Origin: Cupriavidus campinensis
Lineage (GTDB): Bacteria; Pseudomonadota; Gammaproteobacteria; Burkholderiales; Burkholderiaceae
DNA length: 64,000 bases
Assembly (NCBI RefSeq): GCF_905397395.1
Contig: NZ_CAJPVH010000022.1
Span: 1 to 64,000, forward strand
Reading direction: 5' to 3'
A model generated the notes under the pieces. The model was not told the origin of the DNA. It made no database searches and worked only from the letters and a program-made list of their open reading frames with translations. Shown one piece after another: positions 1-10,078 of the stretch; position 1 is the first letter of the stretch; each line of letters begins with the position of its first letter. The translations under genes and the position numbers were made by a program.

Positions 1-2
1 GG

Positions 3-1310
3 CGCGGCAGGCTTCGGGGCGCGTTCCTGACGGCGTTCGCCGCCCTCGCCCCGGGGCTTGGCCTGGGCCGGCGGGCGCTGGCCACGGCCTGCGCCCTGGC
101 CACCACCGCCGCCACCACGTTGCTGGCGGCCCTTCTGGATCGGCTCGGCCACGATGCTCGGGTCCACTTCGAAGCCCGGCAGGATGGTCTGTTCGATCTG
201 GCGCTTGATCAGTCGCTCGATATCGCGCAGCAGGCCGTGTTCGTCCACGCAGACCAGCGAGATCGCCTCGCCCTCGGCGCCGGCGCGGCCCGTACGGCCG
301 ATACGGTGCACATAGTCCTCGGGCACGTTCGGCAGGTCGAAGTTGACCACGTGGGGCAGCTGGTCAATGTCGATGCCGCGCGCGGCGATATCGGTGGCCA
401 CCAGCAGCCGCAGCGTGCCGGCCTTGAACTCGGACAGCGCGCGCGTACGCGCCGACTGGCTCTTGTTGCCGTGGATCGCCAGCGCGGACAGGCCGTCCTT
501 GGTCAACTGCTCGGCCAGCCGGTTGGCGCCGTGCTTGGTGCGCGTGAAGACCAGCACCTGGTGCCAGTCGTGCTCGCGCACCAGATGGGCCAGCAGTTCG
601 CGCTTGCGTTCGCGGTCCACTGGGTAGGCGCGCTGCGCCACGGTTTCCGCCGTGGTGTTGCGGCGGGCCACCTCGATCGAGGCCGGGTTGTTCAGCAGCC
701 GGTCAGCCAGCGCGCGGATATCGTCCGAGAACGTGGCCGAGAACAGCAGGTTCTGGCGCTTGGCCGGCAGGATATTCAGGATCTTGCGAATATCGTGGAT
801 GAAGCCCATGTCGAGCATGCGGTCGGCTTCGTCCAGCACCAGCAGTTCCACCTGGGAGAGGTCGATGGTGCGCTGCGACACGTGGTCAAGCAGCCGGCCC
901 GGCGTGGCCACGACGATATCGACGCCGCGCTTGAGGGCCTCGATCTGCGGGTTGATGCCCACGCCGCCGAACATCACCATCGAGCGCAGCTTCAGGTATT
1001 TGCCATAGTTGCGGACGCTCTCCTCCACCTGGGCGGCAAGCTCACGCGTGGGGGTCAGCACCAGTGCGCGCACTGGCATGCGGGCGCCGCGCGGGGCCGG
1101 ATTGCGGGCGGCGGATTCGCCCAGCAGCTGCAGCATCGGCAGCGTGAAGCCCGCGGTCTTGCCGGTGCCGGTCTGGGCGCCGGCGAGCAGGTCGCCACCT
1201 TTGAGAATGGCAGGAATGGCCTGCGCCTGAATCGGGGTCGGCGTGGTGTAGCCCTGTTCGGCCACGGCACGCACCAGCTTGTCGGACAAGCCTAGATCGG
1301 AAAAAGACAT
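3..1310 (-). CDS. rhlE: DEAD-box ATP-dependent RNA helicase, RhlE type (3' end beyond window)
   Basis: ATP-dependent RNA helicase, probably acting in RNA turnover or ribosome assembly in the cytoplasm. About 436 codons are visible from the ATG at 1310 to the left edge with no stop. Motif I AQTGTGKT lies at residues 45-52, DEAD at 160-163, the SAT motif near 188 and HRIGRTGR near 335. After the helicase core the protein changes to a Gly/Arg/Gln/Pro-rich basic tail (from about residue 395), as in RhlE proteins, which helps RNA binding. The family is clear; RhlE versus another DEAD paralogue is inferred from the short N-terminus and this tail. The gene is divergent from the exported-protein gene at 1712. 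Confidence 0.9.
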   Translation of the reverse strand, partial: MSFSDLGLSDKLVRAVAEQGYTTPTPIQAQAIPAILKGGDLLAGAQTGTGKTAGFTLPMLQLLGESAARNPAPRGARMPVRALVLTPTRELAAQVEESVRNYGKYLKLRSMVMFGGVGINPQIEALKRGVDIVVATPGRLLDHVSQRTIDLSQVELLVLDEADRMLDMGFIHDIRKILNILPAKRQNLLFSATFSDDIRALADRLLNNPASIEVARRNTTAETVAQRAYPVDRERKRELLAHLVREHDWHQVLVFTRTKHGANRLAEQLTKDGLSALAIHGNKSQSARTRALSEFKAGTLRLLVATDIAARGIDIDQLPHVVNFDLPNVPEDYVHRIGRTGRAGAEGEAISLVCVDEHGLLRDIERLIKRQIEQTILPGFEVDPSIVAEPIQKGRQQRGGGGGGQGAGRGQRPPAQAKPRGEGGERRQERAPKPAA

Positions 1311-1711
1311 GAAATGACGCTTCAGCCGCCCGTCACGCAAGGGATTGCGCCAATCGCAGGGCGGCATGGGTAGGGAACCGAACCTGAAGCACCCCGAAGG
1401 GGGTCAGGTCCCGGTGGGACGGGCCGATTGCCCCCGCCTCCGGTGGGAGAAGGGCCGTAGTGTACCAGCCCGGCGCCCTCCCCATACGCTCCCCCATACC
1501 CCGCCGGCGACGGGGTGATGCCAGATCCACCCCAACGACCCACGGCTCCGGGGCAGCCGGGGTGTCCGGATCTCGCCACACCGGGCGCCCGATACCCTCC
1601 CAAAGGGGGTGCAAGGCGGGCGAAGCGGGTAGAATGCCGGGTTGCCCGGCCCGTGCGCATGCCGCGCGGCGGCGCCATTCCCTCACCAGTCCACCCGAAG
1701 CCGGAGTCATC
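1311..1711. other. Intergenic region between divergent rhlE and the small exported protein gene
   Basis: About 400 bases without a convincing gene. The stretch is GC-rich, with several short inverted repeats but no strong terminator. The best promoter-like element for the plus-strand gene is a -10-like TAGAAT at 1630-1635, without a convincing -35. The rhlE promoter is not obvious. Open frames crossing it have no homology I recognise and look like chance frames of GC-rich DNA. Confidence 0.5.
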
Positions 1712-2098
1712 ATGTCCTTGCGGTTCTCCCTGACGCGTCAGTCCGTGTTCCCGGCGGTGGTTGCCGCCGCCCTGGCCTTGCCCGGCGCGGCCGCACTGGC
1801 CCAGGACGTGCCCGTGGCCGGCACTCCGGTCCGCGTGATTCCGGCCGATGCGCCGATGGCGCGGATGGTGATGGCGATGCCCACGGCCTCCACGCCGCTG
1901 ACCGCCAAGCTCGACAGCAAGACGGTGGCCACGGCGCCCGGCCTGCGGGTCTTCAGCACGGAAACACAGCTGCTGAACCCGGTGGTTATCGCCGGCAAGA
2001 AGCTCCCGGTGCGCTACAAGCTGGACCTTTACGGCCAGCTCCAGACCGCCTGGGTGCTGACCGATGCCGAGGTCAAGGAATGGAAGGCCTCGCATTAA
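1712..2098 (+). CDS. Small exported protein of unknown function
   Basis: 128 residues. A basic N-terminus (MSLRFSLTR) is followed by a hydrophobic stretch of about 20 residues and an Ala-rich signal-peptidase site near ALA-Q, so the product is probably periplasmic. The mature part of about 95 residues has no cysteine and no motif I recognise. The ATG at 1712 places the signal peptide at the N-terminus; the open frame extends further upstream but that part is GC-rich and signal-less. The gene lies just upstream of miaB on the same strand (107 bases). I do not recognise the family. Confidence 0.7.
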   Translation: MSLRFSLTRQSVFPAVVAAALALPGAAALAQDVPVAGTPVRVIPADAPMARMVMAMPTASTPLTAKLDSKTVATAPGLRVFSTETQLLNPVVIAGKKLPVRYKLDLYGQLQTAWVLTDAEVKEWKASH

Positions 2099-2205
2099 GC
2101 TGAGAAACGACCGTAAAACGTAGCAGGCGGCCGCCCCCGGCCGCGTTGTCCCCAGAAGCAGAAGCAAACCCTGATGCCCCCAGGTAAACCACTGAGACCG
2201 GCACC

Positions 2206-3558
2206 ATGAAAAAAGTATTTGTGAAGACGTACGGCTGCCAGATGAACGAGTATGACTCGGACAAGATGGTGGACGTACTCAACGCCACGCAGGGCATGGA
2301 GCCCTGCGACAACGTCGAAGACGCCGACGTCATCCTCTTCAACACATGCTCCGTGCGCGAGAAGGCCCAGGAGAAGGTGTTCTCCGAGCTGGGCCGCATG
2401 AAGGCGCTCAAGGCCGCCAAGCCGGACCTCGTGATCGGCGTAGGCGGCTGCGTGGCCAGCCAGGAAGGCGCCACCATCGTCTCCCGCGCGCCCTACGTGG
2501 ACGTGGTGTTCGGCCCGCAGACGCTGCACCGCCTGCCGGACCTGATCGATCGCCGCCGCCGCACCGGCCAGTCCCAGGTCGATATTTCCTTCCCCGAGAT
2601 CGAGAAGTTCGACCACCTGCCGCCCGCCAAGGTGGACGGCCCGAGCGCGTTCGTCTCGATCATGGAAGGCTGCTCGAAGTACTGCAGCTACTGCGTGGTG
2701 CCCTACACGCGCGGTGAGGAAGTCTCCCGCCCGTTCGAGGACGTGCTGGCCGAAGTGGCCGGCCTGGCCGACCAGGGCGTGCGCGAAGTCACGCTGCTCG
2801 GCCAGAACGTCAACGCCTATCGCGGCGCCATGGGCGGCACGACGGAAATCGCCGATTTCGCCCTGCTGATCGAATACGTGGCCGAGATCCCCGGCATCGA
2901 GCGCATCCGCTACACCACCAGCCATCCGAAGGAATTCACCTCGCGGCTGGTGGAGCTGTACGCGCGCTGCGACAAGCTGGTGAACCACCTCCACCTGCCC
3001 GTGCAGCATGCCTCGGACCGCATCCTGATGGCGATGAAGCGCGGCTACAGCGCGCTCGAGTACAAGAGCATTATTCGCCGCTTGCGGGCGATCCGGCCGA
3101 CCATGTCGATGTCGTCCGACTTCATCGTCGGCTTCCCCGGCGAGACCGATGCCGACTTCGAGAAGCTGATGTCGATGATCGAGGAAGTCGGCTACGACAC
3201 CTCGTTCTCGTTCATCTTCAGCCCGCGCCCCGGCACGCCGGCGGCCAACCTGCACGACGACACCCCGCATGACGTGAAGCTGCGCCGCCTCCAGCGGCTG
3301 CAGGCCGCCATCGAGGAAAACGTGCAGCGCATCAGCCAGGGCATGGTCGGCACGGTGCAGCGCATCCTCGTGGAAGGACCGGCCCGCAAGGACCCCACCG
3401 AGCTGCACGGCCGCACCGAGAACAACCGCGTGGTCAACTTCGCGCTGCCCGGCGTACCGCAGGCGCGGCGCGACCAGATGATCGGCCAGATGGTCGATGT
3501 CAGCATCACGCAGGCGTTCCCGCACTCGCTGCGCGGCGAGATCGTGGTGCGCCAGTAA
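2206..3558 (+). CDS. miaB: tRNA-2-methylthio-N6-dimethylallyladenosine synthase MiaB
   Basis: Radical-SAM methylthiotransferase that converts i6A37 to ms2i6A37 in tRNAs reading U-starting codons. 450 residues, the normal length. The N-terminal UPF0004 domain carries the three cysteines of the auxiliary 4Fe-4S cluster (C11 in YGCQMN, C48 in NTCSVRE, C82 in VGGCVAS). The radical-SAM CxxxCxxC is C156, C160 and C163 in [12 protein letters not shown]-terminal TRAM domain follows. It heads the miaB-phoH-ybeY-corC-lnt gene string, with 8 bases to phoH. Confidence 0.98.
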   Translation: MKKVFVKTYGCQMNEYDSDKMVDVLNATQGMEPCDNVEDADVILFNTCSVREKAQEKVFSELGRMKALKAAKPDLVIGVGGCVASQEGATIVSRAPYVDVVFGPQTLHRLPDLIDRRRRTGQSQVDISFPEIEKFDHLPPAKVDGPSAFVSIMEGCSKYCSYCVVPYTRGEEVSRPFEDVLAEVAGLADQGVREVTLLGQNVNAYRGAMGGTTEIADFALLIEYVAEIPGIERIRYTTSHPKEFTSRLVELYARCDKLVNHLHLPVQHASDRILMAMKRGYSALEYKSIIRRLRAIRPTMSMSSDFIVGFPGETDADFEKLMSMIEEVGYDTSFSFIFSPRPGTPAANLHDDTPHDVKLRRLQRLQAAIEENVQRISQGMVGTVQRILVEGPARKDPTELHGRTENNRVVNFALPGVPQARRDQMIGQMVDVSITQAFPHSLRGEIVVRQ

Positions 3559-3566
3559 GGACCTCC

Positions 3567-4580
3567 ATGAAAATCCAGACGGCGGAATTCGTTGCACCCA
3601 AGGACGACAACGCGCGGCTCCAGAACCTGTGCGGGCCGCTCGACGAGAACCTGCGCCAGATCGAGCAGGCGCTCGACGTGACGATCCAGCGCCGCGGCCA
3701 TCGCATGACGGTGCGCGGCGCGCGCGCCCAGGACGCCGCGCTGGCGCTGGAGCGCTTCTATAACGACTCCCGCGTGGCGCTGTCGATCGACGACATCCAG
3801 CTCGGACTGGTGGAATCGCGCCAGATCTCCGCGCACGGCGCCTACCTGCCCGAGACCACGGCCAGCGGCTACGCCAATGGCGAGGAAGACCCGCGCGGGC
3901 TGGACGACTCCCCGGTGCTGCACACGCGCCGCACCGGCCTGCAGGGCCGCACCGCCACGCAGCGCGAGTACCTGCGCCATATCCTCGCGCACGACCTGAC
4001 CCTGGGCATCGGCCCGGCCGGCACGGGCAAGACCTACCTCGCCGTGGCCTGCGCCGTGGACGCGCTCGAGCGCGATGCCGTCAAGCGCATCGTGCTGACC
4101 CGCCCCGCCGTGGAGGCCGGCGAGCGGCTCGGCTTCCTGCCGGGCGACCTCGCCCAGAAGGTGGACCCCTACCTGCGCCCGCTCTACGACGCCCTGTACG
4201 ACCTGCTCGGGTTCGACCGCACGCAGAAGATGTTCGAGCGCCAGATGATCGAGGTAGCGCCGCTGGCCTACATGCGTGGCCGCACGCTGAACCACGCGTT
4301 CATCATCCTCGACGAAGCCCAGAACACCACGCCGGAACAGATGAAGATGTTCCTGACGCGGATCGGCTTCGGCGCCAAGGCCGTGATTACCGGCGACACC
4401 ACCCAGATCGACCTGCCGCGCGGGCAGAAAAGCGGCCTGGTGGAAGCCCAGCACGTGCTGCGCGATGTGCGCGGCGTCGCGTTTACGCGCTTTTCCAGCG
4501 CCGACGTGGTGCGCCATCCGCTGGTGGCGCGCATCGTCGACGCTTATGACGAATTCCACGCCCAGCACAAGGACGCCTGA
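3567..4580 (+). CDS. ybeZ: PhoH-like NTPase (YbeZ)
   Basis: 337-residue P-loop NTPase of the PhoH/YbeZ family, a partner of the endoribonuclease YbeY in ribosome and RNA quality control. Walker [11 protein letters not shown] is at about residues 148-157 and Walker [10 protein letters not shown] at about 245-253. An N-terminal segment of about 120 residues contains the KH-like region typical of YbeZ. It sits between miaB and ybeY with 2 bases to the next start, so coupling with ybeY is likely. Family is certain; molecular role is taken from YbeZ homologues. Confidence 0.95.
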   Translation: MKIQTAEFVAPKDDNARLQNLCGPLDENLRQIEQALDVTIQRRGHRMTVRGARAQDAALALERFYNDSRVALSIDDIQLGLVESRQISAHGAYLPETTASGYANGEEDPRGLDDSPVLHTRRTGLQGRTATQREYLRHILAHDLTLGIGPAGTGKTYLAVACAVDALERDAVKRIVLTRPAVEAGERLGFLPGDLAQKVDPYLRPLYDALYDLLGFDRTQKMFERQMIEVAPLAYMRGRTLNHAFIILDEAQNTTPEQMKMFLTRIGFGAKAVITGDTTQIDLPRGQKSGLVEAQHVLRDVRGVAFTRFSSADVVRHPLVARIVDAYDEFHAQHKDA

Positions 4581-4582
4581 TC

Positions 4583-5323
4583 TTGACCAAGAAGTCTCCC
4601 GCCGCCAGCCTCATCCTGTTCGATGCCGACGGCCGCGCGCGCAAGAGCGCCGCGCACGCGCTGCGCGTGCAACTGCCCGATGGGCGCAGCCTGACCGTGG
4701 ACCTGTCCCAGGCCGCCGACGGCGTGGTGGCCCTGCTGGCCGAACACACCGACACCCGCCAGCAGGCCGGCCTGCTGGTGCGCCCGGACAACCACGACGC
4801 CGTATCGGTCGCCGTGACGGCTACGCCACTTGTGACCACCACCGGCACCCCGGCCACGCCGCCGGACGTCGAGCTCGATATCCAGTACGGCGATGGCGTG
4901 CGCAAGCGCGCCGGCATGCCGTCCGCCAAGCAGATCGGCAAATGGGTGCGCTCGGCGCTGTTCGCCGATGCCGCCCTGACCATCCGATTCGTCGACGAGG
5001 AAGAGGGCCGCACGCTGAATGGCACCTATCGCGGCAAGGACTACGCGACCAATGTGCTGACCTTCGCCTACGCGGAGCACGCCGACGACCCGGTAACCGG
5101 CGATATCGTGCTGTGCTGCCCGGTGGTGGAAGCCGAAGCCAGAGAACAGAAGAAGCCGCTCGACGCCCACTACGCGCACCTGATCGTCCATGGCGTGCTG
5201 CACGCCCAGGGCTACGAGCACGAGGATGACGGCGAGGCCGAGGAAATGGAGGCGATCGAGACGGAGACGCTCCAGGCGCTCGGCTACGCCGATCCGTACC
5301 TGCCGGTGCGCGAGGATCGCTGA
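4583..5323 (+). CDS. ybeY: Endoribonuclease YbeY with an N-terminal extension
   Basis: Single-strand endoribonuclease for 16S rRNA 3' maturation and 70S quality control. The zinc site is H203, H207 and H213 in [11 protein letters not shown], preceded by the conserved [16 protein letters not shown]. Usual members are about 150-185 residues and start close to the segment here at residue 95 ([10 protein letters not shown]). This reading, from a TTG at 4583 two bases after phoH, adds about 90 residues. The extension looks coding ([20 protein letters not shown]) and not like random frame. A shorter GTG start near 4831 would give about 164 residues, so the true N-terminus should be treated as open. 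Confidence 0.93.
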   Translation: MTKKSPAASLILFDADGRARKSAAHALRVQLPDGRSLTVDLSQAADGVVALLAEHTDTRQQAGLLVRPDNHDAVSVAVTATPLVTTTGTPATPPDVELDIQYGDGVRKRAGMPSAKQIGKWVRSALFADAALTIRFVDEEEGRTLNGTYRGKDYATNVLTFAYAEHADDPVTGDIVLCCPVVEAEAREQKKPLDAHYAHLIVHGVLHAQGYEHEDDGEAEEMEAIETETLQALGYADPYLPVREDR

Positions 5324-5445
5324 AGCGGGGTATCCCCTGAAGTGCCGTGTGCGCCACCTTTGTGCGCCACGGCACCCCCTGTCACGGGGCGGGAATCCTT
5401 TTAGTGTATGCTTCAGACGATCTCCACCACGCGCTAAGCCGCGAC

Positions 5446-6330
5446 ATGAACGACCCCTATCCCAGTTCGAAACCTGCCAATCACAAGCAGGCGGATCGCC
5501 CACGGTCCCTTCTCGAACGACTTTCCGATTTCATTTCCCCTGAGCCGGACACGCGCGCCGAACTACTGGAAGTGCTCCAGGAAGCGCATGAGCGTAACCT
5601 GATCGACGCCGATTCGCTCTCGATGATCGAGGGCGTGTTCCAGGTCTCCGAGTTGACCGCCCGCGACATCATGGTGCCCCGCGCCCAGATGGACGCCGTC
5701 AACATCGCCGACGCGCCCGAGACGTTCATCCCCTTCATGCAGCAGACGGCGCACTCGCGCTTTCCGGTCTACGAAGGCAGCCGCGACAACATCATCGGCA
5801 TCCTGCTGGCCAAGGACCTGCTGCGCTACTACACCGACGACACGTTCGACCTGCGCGAAACGCTGCGCCCGGCCGTGTTCATCCCCGAGTCCAAGCGGCT
5901 CAACATCCTGCTGCGCGAGTTCCGGATCAACCGCAACCACATCGCCATCGTCGTGGACGAATACGGCGGCGTGGCGGGGCTGGTGACGATCGAGGACGTG
6001 CTGGAGCAGATCGTGGGCGACATCGAGGACGAATTCGACCTCGACGAGGACCACGACAAGATCCTGCCGACCGCAGACGGCGCCTGGCGCGTGCACGGGC
6101 TGACCGAGATCGAGCAGTTCAACGAAGCCTTCGGCACCGCCTTCCCCGATGACGACGTGGACACCGTGGGTGGCTTGCTGACCAATCATCTGGGGCACGT
6201 GCCCCATCGTGGCGAAATCATCACTTTGCCACCACTCCGCTTCGAAGTGCTGCGCGCCGACGCGCGGCAGGTGCATCTGCTGCAGGTGCGCCGCGAGGCG
6301 ACCGACCACCTGGCCGTGGCCGACGCATGA
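5446..6330 (+). CDS. corC: CorC/HlyC-family CBS-domain protein
   Basis: 294 residues with two CBS domains (about 65-190) and a C-terminal CorC_HlyC domain with an acidic linker (EDEFDLDEDHDK). Homologues are linked to magnesium/cobalt efflux and sit beside ybeY and lnt in many proteobacteria. The ATG at 5446 starts MNDPYPSSKP. A longer frame from 5347 would add about 33 residues of poor character. The stop overlaps the lnt start (ATGA at 6327-6330). No membrane segment is present, so the product is cytosolic. The biochemical role of the family remains poorly defined. Confidence 0.92.
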   Translation: MNDPYPSSKPANHKQADRPRSLLERLSDFISPEPDTRAELLEVLQEAHERNLIDADSLSMIEGVFQVSELTARDIMVPRAQMDAVNIADAPETFIPFMQQTAHSRFPVYEGSRDNIIGILLAKDLLRYYTDDTFDLRETLRPAVFIPESKRLNILLREFRINRNHIAIVVDEYGGVAGLVTIEDVLEQIVGDIEDEFDLDEDHDKILPTADGAWRVHGLTEIEQFNEAFGTAFPDDDVDTVGGLLTNHLGHVPHRGEIITLPPLRFEVLRADARQVHLLQVRREATDHLAVADA

Positions 6331-7934
6331 CGCGCGAAGTCCAGGCCGGCGCCGCCAGCACGGCGAGCGCCCGGCAAACCGGCCGCCGCGCCGGGTCCGC
6401 TACCGCTGTGTTCCGGCTGCTGATGGCGGCAACGCTCGGCATCGCCCACACGCAGGCGTTCGCGCCCCATGACTGGTGGTGGCTCCAGATCCTGTCGATG
6501 GCCGGGCTGGTCGCGCTGCTGGCCGATGCCCCGCGCCCGCGCGCGGCGGCCGCCACGGGCTACGCGTTCGGGCTGGGCTGGTTCCTGTCCGGGATCTGGT
6601 GGCTCTATATCAGCATGCATGTCTACGGCGAGATGCCGGCCTGGATGGCCGCGCTGGCCGTGGTGCTGTTTGCCGGCTATCTGTCGATCTGGCCCGCGCT
6701 GGCCGGCGGCGCCTGGCACTGGCTGACCCAGCGCGGGCGCCACGGCGTGCTGCCGGCGCTGGCGTTCGGCGCCACCTGGGCGCTGAGCGAGTGGCTGCGC
6801 GGCGTGGTGTTCACGGGCTTCCCGTGGCTGGGCAGCGGCTACCCCCATACCGACGGGCCGCTCGCGGGCTTCGCCCCGCTGATCGGCGTGTACGGCATTA
6901 CCGCGCTGGCTGCGGCCGTGGCCGCGCTATTGGTCACGGCGGTACGCGCCGCCCTGCGCCGCTCCGCCACGCCAGACACCGGCACGCGTGGCCGGCTTGG
7001 CACGGCGCTGGCCCTCGCCATCGGCCTGCCCGCGCTGGGTTTCGCGCTGGCCCCCATCGCCTGGACCACGCCCATTGGCCAGCCGATCTCGGTGCGGCTG
7101 CTCCAGGGCAACGTCGCGCAGGACATCAAGTTCGAGCCGGTGGGCATCCAGCGCTCGCTGGAGCTGTACCGCGACCTGATCACGGCAGAGCCGGCGGACC
7201 TCGTGGTCACGCCCGAGACCGCGTTTCCGGTGATCCTCCAGGAACTGCCGGTGGATATCGCCCAAGCGGTGCGCCGGTACATGGAGTCCACTGGCACCAC
7301 GGTGCTGTTCGGCGCGGCCGGGGCCGATTCACCGGTCGACTTCACCAACAGCGTGTTCGCCATCGGGCCCGAACAGCCCACGCTTTATCGCTATAACAAG
7401 CACCATCTGGTGCCGTTCGGCGAGTTCATCCCGCTCGGGTTCCACTGGTTCGTGGACATGATGAAGATGCCGCTCGGCGACTTCCGGCGCGGCGGGCTGG
7501 ACCAGCCGGCGGTGCCAGTACGCGGCATCCATGTGGCGCCGAATATCTGCTACGAGGATCTGTTCGGCGAGGAAATCGCCGCCACCCTGCGCCAGCAGCC
7601 TTCCCCGGCCAATATGCTGGCGAATGTGACGAATCTGGCATGGTTCGGCGACACCATCGCGCTGGACCAGCATCTCCAGATCTCGCGGATGCGCGCCCTG
7701 GAGACGCGCCGCCCGATGCTGCGCGCGACCAATACCGGCATGACGGCCGTGGTAAAGCCCGATGGTTCGGTACAGGCGCGGCTGCCGACCTTCCAGCTCG
7801 GCACGCTGGCGGCCACCGTGCAGGGCACGCAGGGGCTCACCCCCTTCGTGCGCTGGGGCAATGTGCCGGCGCTGGCGGCCTGCCTGGCCGTGCTCGCGCT
7901 GGCGTTCGGCGCGCGGCGGCGGGCACGCCCATAG
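6327..7934 (+). CDS. lnt: Apolipoprotein N-acyltransferase
   Basis: Inner-membrane enzyme that adds the third acyl chain to the N-terminal cysteine of lipoproteins. 535 residues: about six to seven hydrophobic segments in the first 210 residues, a periplasmic nitrilase domain (about 250-500), then a last membrane helix. The catalytic triad is visible as E297 (TPETAFP), K358 (YNKHHLVPFGE) and C408 (NICYEDLF). It is coupled to corC by a 4-base overlap. The first about 20 residues before the first helix are Arg/Ala-rich. It ends the operon at the terminator at 7970-7992. Confidence 0.97.
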   Translation: MTREVQAGAASTASARQTGRRAGSATAVFRLLMAATLGIAHTQAFAPHDWWWLQILSMAGLVALLADAPRPRAAAATGYAFGLGWFLSGIWWLYISMHVYGEMPAWMAALAVVLFAGYLSIWPALAGGAWHWLTQRGRHGVLPALAFGATWALSEWLRGVVFTGFPWLGSGYPHTDGPLAGFAPLIGVYGITALAAAVAALLVTAVRAALRRSATPDTGTRGRLGTALALAIGLPALGFALAPIAWTTPIGQPISVRLLQGNVAQDIKFEPVGIQRSLELYRDLITAEPADLVVTPETAFPVILQELPVDIAQAVRRYMESTGTTVLFGAAGADSPVDFTNSVFAIGPEQPTLYRYNKHHLVPFGEFIPLGFHWFVDMMKMPLGDFRRGGLDQPAVPVRGIHVAPNICYEDLFGEEIAATLRQQPSPANMLANVTNLAWFGDTIALDQHLQISRMRALETRRPMLRATNTGMTAVVKPDGSVQARLPTFQLGTLAATVQGTQGLTPFVRWGNVPALAACLAVLALAFGARRRARP

Positions 7935-7969
7935 CGGCGAGCCGCATCGCCAATCCATCGCCAAAGAAA

Positions 7970-7992
7970 AAAACGGGCCAAGGGCCCGTTTT
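7970..7992. terminator. Bidirectional Rho-independent terminator
   Basis: Stem AAAACGGGCC (7970-7979) pairs with GGCCCGTTTT (7983-7992) around loop AAG. On the plus strand it follows lnt by 35 bases. On the minus strand the stem is followed by a longer uninterrupted T run (complement of the A run at 7966-7973), so it serves even better as terminator of the small minus-strand gene at 8012-8104. Confidence 0.85.
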
Positions 7993-8011
7993 CTTTACGG
8001 CCCGGGGCGGA

Positions 8012-8104
8012 TCAGCCCAGGACCGACGTCGCTACCGATACCGCGGCTGCGGCGGCCATCACGGCCAGGGCGACAATATATGGTTTGCGAGAAAGCAGCG
8101 TCAT
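8012..8104 (-). CDS. Probable 30-residue single-span membrane miniprotein
   Basis: Reads MTLLSRKPYI followed by VALAVMAAAAAVSVATSVLG and a TGA stop. This is a short basic N-terminus (RK) and one hydrophobic helix of about 20 residues, the architecture of many bacterial small membrane proteins. A GGGGA ribosome-binding sequence lies 8-9 bases upstream of the ATG (at 8113-8117). The gene ends 20 bases before the strong minus-strand terminator at 7970-7992, which has no other minus-strand gene to serve. No function can be assigned and conservation is not known from this window. A chance frame is the alternative, but ribosome site, composition and terminator agree. Confidence 0.55.
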   Translation of the reverse strand: MTLLSRKPYIVALAVMAAAAAVSVATSVLG

Positions 8105-8445
8105 GACCAATCCCCAAAAGTTATCGTTGCCCGGACACCTTTTATGAGCGGTTGTCCCCCTGAGGAGGCTGCCCGGGAGCCGCGCGCTTTGAAGCGGCTG
8201 CGTAGTTCCACTGTATACAAAAATAGTATCGGCACCTATCGGCGGGTTCTGAATGGCGTGTCAGGATTTACCCGACCCGTTGCGAAAGCCCGACACCGCC
8301 GCCGGGGCCCGTTTCGTGACACAACGTACGGGATTGCCCCCTGTTCCGGTCGGCTTGTGGCCAAAACCCGATAGAATTCAGGGTTTGGCAATCCTGGCAC
8401 GAGACCGCTCGTGCACTTGCCGGCGGCTTTCTTTTTCGTCTTCCT
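8105..8445. other. Intergenic region between the miniprotein gene and glyQ
   Basis: About 340 bases with no convincing longer gene. It contains an AT-rich patch at 8213-8232 with the palindrome TGTATACA, which could carry the divergent minus-strand promoter. A -10-like TAGAAT lies at 8372-8377 upstream of glyQ. The glyQ leader holds a perfect 7-bp hairpin (8397-8403 with 8408-8414) and a T-rich run (8428-8442). Confidence 0.5.
8372..8377 (+). promoter_or_regulatory. Probable -10 box of glyQ
   Basis: TAGAAT, 69 bases upstream of the glyQ ATG. No good -35 is visible at the standard spacing. TAGAAT or TAAAAT hexamers in the same position precede several other genes in this window (gloA, pepP, dusB, ruvB). 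Confidence 0.4.
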
Positions 8446-9395
<950 letters not shown>

Positions 9396-9399
<4 letters not shown>

Positions 9400-10043
9400 C
9401 CTCGCGCGTGCGCGGCGCACGCATGCCCGCCGCGCCGGGCATCCTGAAGTGGCTGGCGGCGCTGGTGTCGCTGGGCGGGCTGCTGGCGTCCGGCGCCGCG
9501 CAGGCAGCCGCCCGCGCAGCCGCCACCCCGGTGCCGCAGGCGCTATACCTGCCGGCCGACCTCACCAATATCTGCGAGGCCGACCCGCAGGCGCTCCAGC
9601 AGGCCATCGCCCGGCACTGGAAGCCGTCGCTGGCGAGCATCGACCAGTGGACGCAACTGGTGCGCTCGTTCTCGTGCGACCTGTCCGGCTCGCGCGACCT
9701 CGGCTGGCACCGCGTGCCGCTGCGCACCTACGAGAGCGCCATCCGCTACCCGCTGCAGTGGGCCACGTGGGAAGAGCGCAACGGCCGCTCGCGCCGCACC
9801 GTCCGCAACTATTATTCAGCGGCGCAGTTGCCGCAGAAGATCGATTTCTGGGTGGGCGGACGGATCGACGAAATCCGCTATGACCGCCGCCAGCAGCGCA
9901 TCGACGCACGCTTTCCGGCCGCCGGCGCCCGTGGCGCCTCCGGCGTGGTGGCGCAGTGCGCCTACACCACGCTGCAATTCCGCCAGCAGAACGGCCTGTG
10001 GCTGCTGTCTGGCGTGGAACCCAATCTCGCGCCGCGCTGCTGA
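9396..10043 (+). CDS. Exported protein of unknown function between glyQ and glyS
   Basis: 215 residues from the ATG overlapping the glyQ stop. A basic start ([10 protein letters not shown]) and a hydrophobic segment ending in ASGAAQA indicate a signal peptide, so the mature protein is periplasmic or outer-membrane associated. The mature part has Cys residues near 60 and 97 and near the C-terminus (AQCAYTT, and a final Cys), plus a conserved-looking segment [20 protein letters not shown] do not recognise a domain. Its position splits the glyQ-glyS pair, and the tight overlap suggests co-translation with glyQ even though no functional link is evident. Confidence 0.75.
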
Positions 10044-10078
10044 CAGCGCGCGCCTTTCATACCCGTTGGATACGATTC

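Noticed and set aside
120..1295. 391-codon plus-strand frame at the left end
   Set aside because: Exact opposite strand of the RhlE helicase, whose motifs are all present in order on the minus strand.
5347..5445. Longer N-terminus for corC
   Set aside because: The extra residues (MCATFVRHGTPC) do not resemble the family and ATG 5446 gives the normal start.
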